A DNA stretch of 64,000 bases, from NCBI GenBank assembly GCA_019930625.1, contig CP082844.1, positions 4,278,001 through 4,342,000 of the forward strand, read 5' to 3'. A program made the translations under genes and the position numbers. Below, one piece after another: positions 49,111 through 57,362 of this stretch. Within the stretch, counting starts at the first letter, position 1. Every line of letters begins with the position of its first letter. The stretch comes from Nocardia asteroides (GTDB taxonomy: Bacteria; Actinomycetota; Actinomycetes; Mycobacteriales; Mycobacteriaceae). The notes beneath the pieces are model-generated. The model saw only the letters and a list, made by a program, of their open reading frames with translations. It had not been told where the DNA came from and did no database searches.

Positions 49111-50324
49111 ACGACGTATTCGCCCCGGCCCAGCTCGGGCCGATCACCCTGCGCAATCGGGTCATCAAGGCCGCGACATTCGAAGGTCGTACCCCGGACG
49201 CCGTCGTGACGGACGAATTGATCGAGTTCCACCGGGAGGTCGCAGCCGGTGGAGTCGGGATGACCACCGTCGCGTACTGCGCCGTTGCGCCCGGCGGCCG
49301 CACGGACCGGCACCAGATCTGGATGCGTCCGGATGCGGTACCCGGGCTGCGGAGGCTGACCGAAGCGGTGCACGGGGAGGGTGCGGCGGTGAGCGCGCAG
49401 ATCGGTCACGCCGGTCCGGTGGCCAACGCCACCTCCAACCGGGCTCCGGCGCTGGCGCCGAGCCGGATGCTCAGCCCGCTCTCGATGCGCATGATGCGAA
49501 GCCCCGACGAGAACGGGATCCGCGAGCTGGTGACCGCCCATGCCGACGCGGCGAAGCTGGCCGAACAGGCCGGTTTCGACGCGGTCGAGATCCATTTCGG
49601 GCACAACTATCTCGTGAGTGCGTTCCTGAGCCCGAAGCTCAACCGCCGTGCGGACCGGTACGGCGGGAATTCGGCCAACCGTGCGCGGTTGGCGCGCGAG
49701 ATCGCCGCCGCGGTACGGCGAGCCGTCGGCGGCAGGCTGGCGGTGACCGCGAAGCTGAATATGGAGGACGGCGTGCGGGGCGGGCTCACGGTGCCCGAAT
49801 CGGTGCAGGTCGCCGCCTGGCTGGAGGCCGACGGCACCTTGGACGCGTTGGAACTGACGGCGGGTAGCTCACTGCTCAACCCGATGCTGCTGTTCCATGG
49901 CGACGCGCCGCGGCAGTCGTTCGCCGAAGTTCTTCCAGTGCCTGCGCGATGGGGATTCCGAGCCGTGGGCAAGGCTTTCCTGAAGGAGTACCCGTATCGG
50001 GAGGCCTACCTGCTCGAGCGGGCACGGCACTTCCGGCGGGAACTGTCGATGCCGCTGATTCTGCTCGGCGGCGTCACGAACCTGGACACCATGCGGCTCG
50101 CGAGGGCGGAAGGCTTCGAATTCGTCGCCATGGGGCGTGCTCTGCTTCGGGAACCGAATCTGTTGCATCGCATCCGGTCGGATGCCTCCACCCGGTCGGC
50201 CTGCGTCCACTGCAACGAATGCATGCCCACGATCTACACGCGTACACGCTGTGTATTCCGTCCCGACTCGCCGGGGGAGCCCGTCGACCTGACACTGTCG
50301 GGCGACGGTGGTGTGGAGACGTAA
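49107..50324 (+). CDS. NADH:flavin oxidoreductase, Old Yellow Enzyme family
   Basis: A 405-residue FMN TIM-barrel enzyme. Family motifs are FAPAQLGPITLRNRVIKAA at the start, IHFGHNYLVSAFLSPKLNRRADRYGG for flavin and substrate binding, and VAMGRALLREPNL near the end. The C-terminal CVHCNECMP resembles the iron-sulfur cysteine motif of 2,4-dienoyl-CoA-reductase-like members, but the extra FAD/NADPH domain of those enzymes is missing. It probably reduces activated alkenes. Confidence 0.88.
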   Translation: MNDVFAPAQLGPITLRNRVIKAATFEGRTPDAVVTDELIEFHREVAAGGVGMTTVAYCAVAPGGRTDRHQIWMRPDAVPGLRRLTEAVHGEGAAVSAQIGHAGPVANATSNRAPALAPSRMLSPLSMRMMRSPDENGIRELVTAHADAAKLAEQAGFDAVEIHFGHNYLVSAFLSPKLNRRADRYGGNSANRARLAREIAAAVRRAVGGRLAVTAKLNMEDGVRGGLTVPESVQVAAWLEADGTLDALELTAGSSLLNPMLLFHGDAPRQSFAEVLPVPARWGFRAVGKAFLKEYPYREAYLLERARHFRRELSMPLILLGGVTNLDTMRLARAEGFEFVAMGRALLREPNLLHRIRSDASTRSACVHCNECMPTIYTRTRCVFRPDSPGEPVDLTLSGDGGVET

Positions 50325-50496
50325 GCTCGCCGCATCCGCCCGGCTCGTCCTGTCGCCGGTCCAGTAGACGGCGATCAATGGCGGGAGCTCGGAGAATCCC
50401 GCCATCGCGGGTGAGGACGGCGCCGATCTCCGTTGACGCACCCCGCCTGTGAGCGGGCCGGATACGCGCGCGAGGGCGATCTTTATCGCTGGAGAC

Positions 50497-50521
50497 GGTT
50501 CGAGGCCGGTCTCCCGGGTAT
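50497..50521 (+). promoter_or_regulatory. SigB/SigF-type promoter of csbD-like gene
   Basis: GGTT (50497-50500), a 15-bp spacer and GGGTAT (50516-50521) match the general-stress sigma consensus GTTT-N15-17-GGGTAT closely. The gene start is 42 bp further on. Confidence 0.62.
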
Positions 50522-50562
50522 GCGCGTTGTGTCAGCTTGTTCCGATATTCCAGGAGGTTGTT

Positions 50563-50808
50563 GTGGCTGAACATGGAAGCGGTGCTCGTGAAGGCGTCGA
50601 AGGCGTCGTCGAAGATGTCAAGGGCAAGGTGAAGGAAGCAGCCGGTACCGTCGCCGGCCACGAGGACCTGAAGGACGAGGGCCGCGCGCAGCAGGACAAG
50701 GCGGAATCGCAGCGCGAGGCGGCCGGGAAGGAAGCCGCCGCCGAGAAGGCGAGGGCCGAGGCGGACGTCGACGAGGCGCGCCAGTCCGCGCATCAGCACG
50801 GACGCTGA
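50563..50808 (+). CDS. CsbD-family general stress protein
   Basis: An 81-residue hydrophilic protein: GAREGVEGVVEDVKGKVKEAAGTVAGHEDLKDEGRAQQDKAE matches the CsbD repeat (KGKVKE..G...D..L..EG..Q). The tail is a charged Ala/Glu/Lys helix. CsbD is a SigB-regulon protein in Bacillus; the SigB/SigF-type promoter here agrees. The GTG follows CCAGGAGG. The molecular role is unknown. Confidence 0.88.
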   Translation: MAEHGSGAREGVEGVVEDVKGKVKEAAGTVAGHEDLKDEGRAQQDKAESQREAAGKEAAAEKARAEADVDEARQSAHQHGR

Positions 50809-50835
50809 TTCCCCTGGGTTCATCTCCCCGTCGGT

Positions 50836-50870
50836 ATCCGCCGCCGTCAGCCGCGCTGACGGCGGCGGAT
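50836..50870. terminator. Bidirectional hairpin terminator after csbD-like gene
   Basis: A perfect 15-bp stem (50836-50850 with 50856-50870) closes a 5-nt loop between convergent genes; no T-run. Confidence 0.72.
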
Positions 50871-50910
50871 CTGCGCGGGGGTCGATGAGGCACCGGCTGA
50901 TCCGACGCCG

Positions 50911-51138
50911 CTATGCGAATGGCTCGACACCGGCCACGAAATCGAGGCTCGTGGCTTGTTCGGCTACCTCCGGCCCCGAAGTGATGACCACTCGATTGGC
51001 GCCGCCGTCCTGAACGACCTCGGCGCGGGTTCCTCTCAGCCAGTCGAAGAACTTCTCTCGGTTCGCCGTCAGCGTGACCTCGTCGCCGGGACGCCCTGGA
51101 TCCAGAAGAATGATGTATCGGCGGTCTTGCGCCGGCAT
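50911..51138 (-). CDS. Small hypothetical protein A, paralogue of 56168-56398
   Basis: A 75-residue acidic protein without a signal peptide or membrane helix. It opens with MPAQDRRYIILLDPG, has a central FFDWLRGTRAEVVQDGGANRVVI and closes in a FVAGVEP end. The second small protein 5 kb away shares this architecture almost position for position, including the FF.WL and VVQ..GA.RVVI segments. The ATG is preceded by AAAGGAGAG, the same ribosome-site context as the paralogue. Both may adopt a small alpha-beta fold. Family not recognised. Confidence 0.72.
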   Translation of the reverse strand: MPAQDRRYIILLDPGRPGDEVTLTANREKFFDWLRGTRAEVVQDGGANRVVITSGPEVAEQATSLDFVAGVEPFA

Positions 51139-51277
51139 CCAGCTCTCCTTTCGATCATCATCGACGCAGTCCGATCACTGTGTCCGCCGCACGACTCGGG
51201 GAGTCGCTCGCGCCCTCGCATAGCCTCGACCACGCGGGCGGACATGAAGTCCGGATGTTACGTGGAGACTCGCCACC

Positions 51278-51478
51278 ATGACGGCACACGCGGCCGAAGT
51301 CGGCGCGTCCTCTTCGTCATGGCGGTCGGCGGCATTCGTCAACGGAACGTTCGCCGAACTGGTCCGCGCTGAAGCCGCCCCCGGCTGCGGTCGTTCCTAT
51401 CTGGTGTATCGCGCGCCCGGCGGCGAACGCGAAAGCCGGATCACGCCCGGTCGGTTCCCGCCCGGCGCGCGGCACTGA
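51278..51478 (+). CDS. Possible small ORF, 66 residues
   Basis: ATG at 51278 with GTGGAGA upstream; product begins MTAHAAEVGASSSSWRSAAF and ends GRFPPGARH. Third-position GC is high. It overlaps the acyl-CoA dehydrogenase 3' end by 38 bp in convergent orientation, and I see no homology, so it may not be real. Confidence 0.3.
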   Translation: MTAHAAEVGASSSSWRSAAFVNGTFAELVRAEAAPGCGRSYLVYRAPGGERESRITPGRFPPGARH

Positions 51479-52649
51479 CCGCTCGCTTGGCGATCGCCCA
51501 TCGGTGCACCTCGGAGGGGCCGTCGTAGATACGGAAGGGCCGAACTTCGCGGGAGAGGCGCGCCAGGGGCAGGTCGTCGGAGACGCCCAGCCCGCCGCAC
51601 AGCTGAATGCTGCGATCGACGATGCGGAAGATCGCCTCGGCGGCGAAAGTCTTCGCGATGGAGGTGGCGTTGCCGGCGTGCTCCCCGTCGTCGAGTTCCC
51701 AGCAGGCGCGCACCAGTAGCGCGCGGGTGGCGGCGATGTCGATCTCGTTGTCGGCGATCATCTTCTGCGCCATGCCGAGATCGCCGATGCGCGCACCGAA
51801 GCCTTCCCGCTGAGCGACTCGCTCGACGGCGATGTCGTGGCCGCGCCGCGCCGCGCCGAGCCATCGCATCACGTGCGTCATCCGGGCGGGACCCAGCCGC
51901 ACCTGGGCGTATTCGAAGCCGCGGTCGACGGCGCCGAGTACCGCTTCGTCGGGGACGAACATGTCTTCGAAGAAGACCTCGCAGTGGCCGCCGATCATGG
52001 CCCGGTCCAGCGTGGTGATGTGCCTCCCCACGCGCAGGCCGGGAGTATCGGCGGGGGCCAGGAACATGGTCGCGCCGCCACGTTGCCCCGGTTCGCCGGA
52101 CGTGCGTGCCATCACGATGAAGAAGCCGGCGCCGTCGGCGCCGGTGATGAAGTGCTTATGGCCGCTGATGCGCCAGCCACCGGCCGCGCGCACGGCGCGA
52201 GTGGCCAGCGCCGCCGGGTCGGAGCCGGCGCCCGGCGCGGGTTCTGTCATCGCGAAGGCCGAGCGCACTTCACCGCGGGCCAGCGGTTCCAGATAGCGCG
52301 ACTTCTGCTCCGGGTCGGCGATGTGAGCGAGCATGTGGACGTTGCCCTCGTCGGGCGCCGCGATGTTGAGCGCTGCCGGGCCGAACAGGGAGTAGCCCGC
52401 CTCCTCGAAGACCGGCGCGCGATCCGACATCGACAGCCCGTGACCGCCGTACTCGACGGGCGCGTGCGGTGCGAAGACTCCGGCATCGCGCGCCCGCTCG
52501 TTCAGCGTGGCGCGCAATGCGTCCCCACCCGCGGCGGTGATGTCGCCGTGGTGTTCGTCCTCGATCGGCAGCACCGTCTTGCGCACGAATGCACGGGTGC
52601 GGTCGGTCAGCGCCCGAACCTCGTCGGAATAGGTCAGATCGATCGGCAT
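51441..52649 (-). CDS. Acyl-CoA dehydrogenase (ACAD10/11-like)
   Basis: A 402-residue FAD enzyme oxidising acyl-CoA at C2-C3. It has FAMTEPAPGAGSDPAAL (FAD and substrate contact), WRISGHKHFITGADGA, the QLCGGLGVSDDLPLARL helix and the C-terminal RIYDGPSEVHRWAIAKR typical of the ACAD10/11 branch. The ATG follows GAGGAGGAA. It is divergent from an XRE-TetR fusion regulator across 159 bp, and probably its target in fatty or branched acid breakdown. Confidence 0.9.
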   Translation of the reverse strand: MPIDLTYSDEVRALTDRTRAFVRKTVLPIEDEHHGDITAAGGDALRATLNERARDAGVFAPHAPVEYGGHGLSMSDRAPVFEEAGYSLFGPAALNIAAPDEGNVHMLAHIADPEQKSRYLEPLARGEVRSAFAMTEPAPGAGSDPAALATRAVRAAGGWRISGHKHFITGADGAGFFIVMARTSGEPGQRGGATMFLAPADTPGLRVGRHITTLDRAMIGGHCEVFFEDMFVPDEAVLGAVDRGFEYAQVRLGPARMTHVMRWLGAARRGHDIAVERVAQREGFGARIGDLGMAQKMIADNEIDIAATRALLVRACWELDDGEHAGNATSIAKTFAAEAIFRIVDRSIQLCGGLGVSDDLPLARLSREVRPFRIYDGPSEVHRWAIAKRAVSAARRAGTDRA

Positions 52650-52789
52650 CGCATTCCTCCTCGACATCCGGAGCCAGGGCGGGAAACCGAGCGATCGGTC
52701 CGCCTGAACACTGTCCCACTGGTCAGCTGCGGTGTCAAAACACCAGGGCAGAGCCTATGCCCCCGATTGGGAAGGGATTCTCCACAGCG

Positions 52790-52804
52790 TTCAGTTATTC
52801 TGAA
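52790..52804 (+). promoter_or_regulatory. -10 element with overlapping palindrome, XRE-TetR gene
   Basis: TATTCT (52796-52801) ends 7 nt before the ATG (leaderless). It overlaps the inverted repeat TTCAG/CTGAA (52790-52804), a plausible autoregulatory site. Confidence 0.48.
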
Positions 52805-52808
52805 CAAC

Positions 52809-53675
52809 ATGCCGAACGAGGCCGAGTACACGACACCGCACGAGGCGATTCGCCGCGCGCGCCGCGCCGCGGGTCTGTCGCTGCGCGAAGTGGCGCGGCG
52901 TCTCGAGGTGAGCCCGGCGACGCTCAGCGCGGTGGAAACGGGAAAGACCGGAATCTCCCTCGCTCGGCTCACCCGCCTGTCCGACGTGCTCGGTGTGCCG
53001 GTCACCCACTTGCTCGGCGCCACGTCTTCCGCGGCCCGTCCGGTCACCGACCGGCCCGGGCCTGGGCCGGGTGCGCCGGGCGGTTGGCGTGTGTTCGCCC
53101 CGTTGGATGTCGACCCGGTGCTGGCGGCCGCCCTCGCCTCGTTCGTCGAAATCGGATATCACGGCACGACCGTGCGCGCCGTCGCCCGGCGGGCGGGAAC
53201 CAGCGTCCCCGGCCTCTACCACCACTATCGCGACAAGCACGACCTGCTGGTCCGAATCCTCGATCTGACTATGGACGAACTGCACTGGCGAGTTCGCGCC
53301 GCCCGCGCCGAGGGCCGCGACAGCGTCCACCGGGTGCGCCTGATCGTCGAAGCCTTGGCCCTGTTCCATACCCACCGCCGCGACCTCGGTTTCATCGGCG
53401 CCAGCGAGATGCGCAGCCTCTCGCCGGGCGAACGCGCGCGCATCGCCCGCTCGCGCCGGGACATCCAAGCCATCCTGGACGACGCGATCGCCGAGGCCCA
53501 CGCCGAGCGCCGGATCCGCACAACCGATACCCGGGCCGCGGGGCGCGCCATAGCCACCATGTGCACCGCCATCCCGCAGTGGTTCCGCGAGTCCGGCCCG
53601 GCTACGCCGGAGGAGGTGGCCGCACGATACGGCGATTTCGCTCTGGGCATGCTCGGAGCCGATCCGGCGAGTTAG
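52809..53675 (+). CDS. XRE-TetR fusion transcriptional regulator
   Basis: A 288-residue protein with two different DNA-binding domains. An XRE/Cro helix-turn-helix (about 13-70; SLREVARRLEVSPATLSAVETGKTGISLARLTRLSDVLGV) and a Pro/Gly linker (80-92) come first. A TetR domain follows (103-150; ASFVEIGYHGTTVRAVARRAGTSVPGLYHHYRDKHDLLV) with a TetR-type C-terminal ligand region. Similar fusions occur beside acyl-CoA genes in actinobacteria. It probably represses the divergent acyl-CoA dehydrogenase and may sense an acyl-CoA (inference). Confidence 0.88.
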   Translation: MPNEAEYTTPHEAIRRARRAAGLSLREVARRLEVSPATLSAVETGKTGISLARLTRLSDVLGVPVTHLLGATSSAARPVTDRPGPGPGAPGGWRVFAPLDVDPVLAAALASFVEIGYHGTTVRAVARRAGTSVPGLYHHYRDKHDLLVRILDLTMDELHWRVRAARAEGRDSVHRVRLIVEALALFHTHRRDLGFIGASEMRSLSPGERARIARSRRDIQAILDDAIAEAHAERRIRTTDTRAAGRAIATMCTAIPQWFRESGPATPEEVAARYGDFALGMLGADPAS

Positions 53676-53809
53676 CCGCGGCAGCTCCTCCACCTTGGGT
53701 GGGGATCGGCTCCACCTCGGGGGGCGGACCTCAGCACTCGGGGGCCTGATGCCAGCGGCGAATCCGGCGCAGAGTTGGACAAGTCACCATCAGCGAACCG
53801 GAGCCGCCC

Positions 53810-54757
53810 ATGTCGATCCTCAGCACAATCCCCACCTCGGCGGAACGACGTGCCACGGTTTCGACCGAAGACGGCGTGGCGCTCGCGGTCCGCGAATACG
53901 GACCGCGAGACGCCGATCTCACTGTCGTCCTGCTGCACGGACATTGCCTGCGCACCGAGTCCTGGACCTACGTCCGCGACGCGCTGCTGCGCCGCTACGC
54001 CGGCGCGCGGGTAGTCTGCTACGACCACCGCGGCCACGGAGAGTCCGCCGCGGCGTCCCGGCGGACCTACAACCTCGAGCAACTCGGCCGCGACCTGCGC
54101 GACGTTCTCGACGCGGTGGCGCCCACCGGACCGGTCGTCCTCGTCGGACACTCGATGGGCGGCATGACCGCGCTGACCTACGCCAGCCGCAATCCGCACG
54201 AGATCGGCACCCGTATCGTCGGCGTCGCACTCTTGGCGACCGCCGCGAGCGGCCTTGCCGACGCCGGTTTCGGCCGTCTCCTGCGCAACCCGGTGGTCTC
54301 GCTGTTCCAGGCGGCCGTGCGTCGTGCCCCGGGCGTGATGCACCACGCGAAGCTCATGGCCTGCAAGCTTTTCGCGCCGGTCATCCGCACCGCCGAATTC
54401 GGTGATCGCAAGGTGAGTCCTCGGGTGCTCGCCCTGGCCAACGCGATGCGCAACGAGACGCCGATCGTGACGATGGCGAGCTTCTTGAGCGACTTCATGG
54501 TCTATGACCGGACCGACGCCCTTCCGGTTCTGTCGAAGATCCCCACCTTGGTGCTGTGCGGCTCCGCCGATCTCATGACACCGCCGTCGCATTCCGTCGC
54601 CATGGCCGCCGCCGTCGAATACTCGGATTTCGTGATGGTCGATGGCGCGGGCCATTCCGTGATTCTGGAGCAGCCCGGCCAGGTGGCGGCAGCCATCGCA
54701 CGGCTGATGGCGCGGGCCGACACGGTGAGCGACGATCTGCTCACCTTCGCCGCGTAG
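53810..54757 (+). CDS. Alpha/beta hydrolase
   Basis: A 315-residue cytoplasmic hydrolase. It has VVLLHGHCLRTESW (oxyanion strand-loop), YDHRGHGES, the nucleophile elbow GHSMGG, the acid Asp in LCGSADLMTPP and the His in DGAGHSVILEQP. GGAG lies 8 bp before the ATG. The substrate cannot be deduced. Confidence 0.86.
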   Translation: MSILSTIPTSAERRATVSTEDGVALAVREYGPRDADLTVVLLHGHCLRTESWTYVRDALLRRYAGARVVCYDHRGHGESAAASRRTYNLEQLGRDLRDVLDAVAPTGPVVLVGHSMGGMTALTYASRNPHEIGTRIVGVALLATAASGLADAGFGRLLRNPVVSLFQAAVRRAPGVMHHAKLMACKLFAPVIRTAEFGDRKVSPRVLALANAMRNETPIVTMASFLSDFMVYDRTDALPVLSKIPTLVLCGSADLMTPPSHSVAMAAAVEYSDFVMVDGAGHSVILEQPGQVAAAIARLMARADTVSDDLLTFAA

Positions 54758-54789
54758 CTCGTCATGCTCCGTCGCGGTGCTTTCACGCT

Positions 54790-55000
54790 TCACACGCAGC
54801 GTTGGCGGAGTTTGCCGTTGACCAGCTTGCCGGTGGGGGTCCGCGGCAGGTCGTCTGCGAAGTCGAAGCTCCGGGGCACTGTGTAGCGCTCGACGCGGTC
54901 GCGCAGATACGCGCAGCTGCCCGGCGAGTTCCGAGCCGGGCTCGGCATCCGGCGTCGGCATCCGAAATCGCCGGCACGCCACTCGAACTCCGGGTTCACG
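54790..55000 (-). pseudogene. C-terminal remnant of an acyl-CoA synthetase, frameshifted
   Basis: Reverse-strand sequence encodes the end of an ANL-family AMP-binding enzyme: AYLRDRVERYTVPRSFDF followed by ADDLPRTPTGKLVNGKLRQR, with the catalytic lysine of PRTPTGK, then a stop at 54790. The preceding PDAEPGSELAGQL (54952-54914) lies in another frame and breaks off where AYLRDRV begins (54912), so a frameshift sits at about 54913. Nothing of the large N-terminal domain is left. It is a decaying gene fragment. Confidence 0.75.
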
Positions 55001-55222
55001 CTGCCGCGACTGGAATCGACGGTCATCGACTCGGGCGACGTGTTCCAGCCGCCCACGGTCACCGAGGCCGGATCCGGTCTGCCTGCCGTGCGCGGCCGCT
55101 ATGACGCCAGGCTCTCTCGGCCTGATGGCGTTCGGGGCCCTGTCGTTCTTCGAAGCGAAACACCGGCGAACCTATGGAGGGGTCCCGGTATACAGCCTTC
55201 GCAGCTTCGGGACAGCGCCGAG

Positions 55223-55246
55223 TTCAGAGCGTCTCGATCGGGGTAG
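55223..55246 (+). promoter_or_regulatory. Weak SigB/SigF-like promoter before alpha/beta hydrolase
   Basis: GTTC (55223 region), a spacer of 15 bp and GGGTAG (55241-55246) lie 11 bp before the ATG at 55257. Two positions differ from consensus. Confidence 0.28.
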
Positions 55247-55256
55247 ACGCCAGTAC

Positions 55257-56132
55257 ATGAACGCAGCGATTCGCCATCACACAGTCGACATCGACGGAAT
55301 CGAGATCTTCTACCGGGAGGCCGGTCCCGAGGACGCACCGGTGGTGCTGTTGCCGCACGGATATCCCTCCTCGTCGTTCCAATATCGCCATTTGATGGCC
55401 GCACTCGCCGACCGCTGGCGTCTGGTCGCTCCCGATTTTCCCGGCTTCGGGTACAGCGCCACACCGGACCGCTCTCGTTTCGCCTATACCTTCGAGGCTT
55501 ACGCCGAGTTGCTCGATCGGTTCGTCACCACGCTGGGCTTGTCCCGCTACGCGCTGTACCTGTTCGACTACGGCTCGGCGGTGGGCTTCCAGTTGGCTAT
55601 TCGCAACCCGGACCGGGTCACCGGCTTGGTGATCCAGAACGGCGACGCGTATGAGCAGACGCTGGGTCCGAAGTACCGGACATTGCAGGAGTACTGGGCC
55701 GACCCGACGCAGACCCGCCGGGCCGCGCTGGCCGAAGCGGTCACCGAACGCGGTCTGCGTGAGGAAGTGCTCGGCGAGGTCCCCGCACACGTCGCGGATC
55801 GGATCAGCCCCGATCTCTGGCGGTTGTCGTGGGCGTTGATGGAACCGCGGCGGCGGGAGATCATGGTCGATCTCTTCGCGGAGGTCGGCCGGAGTGTGGC
55901 GATGTTCCCGAAGTACCAGGCGTACCTGCGTGAGCATCGCCCGCCGACCATGATCGTCTGGGGTCCATGGGACGGCTATATGCCGGAACCCGCCGCCCGC
56001 GCCTACCTGGAGGATCTACCGGACGCCGAACTGCATGTCCTCGAAGACGCGGGGCACTGGGCCCTGGAGACGCACCTGTCGGAGGTCGTCGGGCTGTTGC
56101 GGGACTTCCTGGAGCGGGTAGCGGTCGGGTGA
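55257..56132 (+). CDS. Alpha/beta hydrolase, epoxide hydrolase/dehalogenase-like
   Basis: A 291-residue protein. LPHGYPSSSFQYRHLM is the HGxP oxyanion motif of epoxide hydrolases. YLFDYGSAVGFQLA places Asp as nucleophile (the usual HDWG is FDYG here). IVWGPWDGYMP and EDAGHWALETH supply the acid and His. These changes fit the Asp-nucleophile branch, with epoxide or haloalkane substrates. The 500 bp upstream hold an acyl-CoA synthetase remnant. The ATG has no good ribosome site. Confidence 0.82.
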   Translation: MNAAIRHHTVDIDGIEIFYREAGPEDAPVVLLPHGYPSSSFQYRHLMAALADRWRLVAPDFPGFGYSATPDRSRFAYTFEAYAELLDRFVTTLGLSRYALYLFDYGSAVGFQLAIRNPDRVTGLVIQNGDAYEQTLGPKYRTLQEYWADPTQTRRAALAEAVTERGLREEVLGEVPAHVADRISPDLWRLSWALMEPRRREIMVDLFAEVGRSVAMFPKYQAYLREHRPPTMIVWGPWDGYMPEPAARAYLEDLPDAELHVLEDAGHWALETHLSEVVGLLRDFLERVAVG

Positions 56133-56167
56133 ACCGTTCCGGGGGCTGTCGCTGCCCGGCCTCGTGT

Positions 56168-56398
56168 CTACTCGTGCGGTTCGACGTCGAGGACGTATTC
56201 GAGGTCTTTTATTTCATCGGCCCGTTCCGGGGAACAGGAGATCACCACTCGATCGGCTCCGCAGAGTTGAACGACCTCGGTGTCGGCTGTGATCTCCAGC
56301 CACTCGAAGAACTGCGTGCGGATTCCCGTCGTGGTGGCGCTCTCGCTCAGGATCCAGGGATCCAGACGGACGAGATAGGTGCGGCGGCGTGCCGGCAT
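56168..56398 (-). CDS. Small hypothetical protein B, paralogue of 50911-51138
   Basis: A 76-residue acidic protein starting MPARRRTYLVRLDPW, with FFEWLEITADTEVVQLCGADRVVI and a C-terminal YVLDVEPHE. It shares length, start, ribosome-site context (AAGGAGAG) and most motif positions with protein A. It also has an added C-terminal cysteine pair (QLCGAD, ISCSPE). Unknown function; probably the product of an old duplication. Confidence 0.74.
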   Translation of the reverse strand: MPARRRTYLVRLDPWILSESATTTGIRTQFFEWLEITADTEVVQLCGADRVVISCSPERADEIKDLEYVLDVEPHE

Positions 56399-57362
56399 GA
56401 AACTCTCCTTCGATCGTCCTGGGCTGGAGCAGTGCCTTCGGGGCCGTCGGTCGAGAAGTTCCCCGGCCCTTGTCGTCGAGTGGTCGTAGCGCGGGTCGGG
56501 GATCGCTGCTATGGGGGAGTTACCCCACCCGGTCGAGAGCACGCGCGTGCGAGGTTCGCCTGTGGTCGACCAGCGCTCCGGATCGTGCGTCCGCCGACGC
56601 ACGGTTCGGTCGCCGGCCACTTGTTCGTATAGATAGCTCGCCGAAAGCAAAATCGGGCGGTGGTATGCACGAATGCAGGCATCGAAAGCTCGGATTACCG
56701 GTTTCCGGATGCTTGTGATTGAGCGATCCCTTGGTTATCGCGACATCAAGGCGTCACGGTTTTTCATCGGGAATCCTGTACGTGACCGCAACAGTGCGTC
56801 GAGATTCACCCGAAAGGGGTGAATCAACGCGGGAAGCGAACTGTTGGAAAGGTTTGGGAGCCATTTCCGGCTGCGGGTCCGCCGCGACTCGGCCGGTCGG
56901 GGTTGCCGGAAAGCGGCGCCACGGTAGCCCGCAGTGCGCGGCGTGGCCCACCGCTTCATCCATTCCGACGAGCGCCGTCTCACTGCCGGGTCGTGCTGCG
57001 CGTCCGGGCGCGGACGCTGAAGCTCTGCGGCGCGGGCTCGGCCGGCCGGAGGCCGGAGGCCGGGGCGGATCGGGGGCGGGCCGGGTGGTGCGGTACCTGG
57101 TCGACAGGCCTGACCTCGGCTCGATCGGAGCCGGATCGGCAGCTGTGCCGCAACCCGCGGAGACACCGACGGCATCACTCCCGTGCGCACGGCGGGCAAG
57201 CGGTGGTGTGGAAATCGCCACAGGTCCGAATCCCATTGTGGCACCGCGTCGCACGTGTCGCAGGCGCGATCGGGCGCGGGGGACGTCGTCGGCGGCGCTC
57301 GCTCCACCGGCGGTACAGTCGATCGGGTGATCATCGAGGCGAGTGGGCGATACAGTACGGCC
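56399..57362. other. 964-bp region without a supported gene
   Basis: Several long open frames exist on both strands but none shows homology or a ribosome site. A hairpin GATTCACCC/GGGTGAATC lies at 56803-56825. GC-rich GGCCGGAG-type repeats occur near 57040-57060. Two copies of a TACAGT-6/7-GTG arrangement (57314 and 57351) mark the promoter of the SLATT gene. The left part is AT-richer than its neighbours and may be foreign or degenerate DNA. Confidence 0.5.
57351..57356 (+). promoter_or_regulatory. Candidate -10 element for leaderless SLATT gene
   Basis: TACAGT ends 6 nt before GTG 57363. A second TACAGT at 57314-57319 ends 7 nt before the in-frame GTG 57327, so two leaderless starts 36 bp apart are possible. 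Confidence 0.45.
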
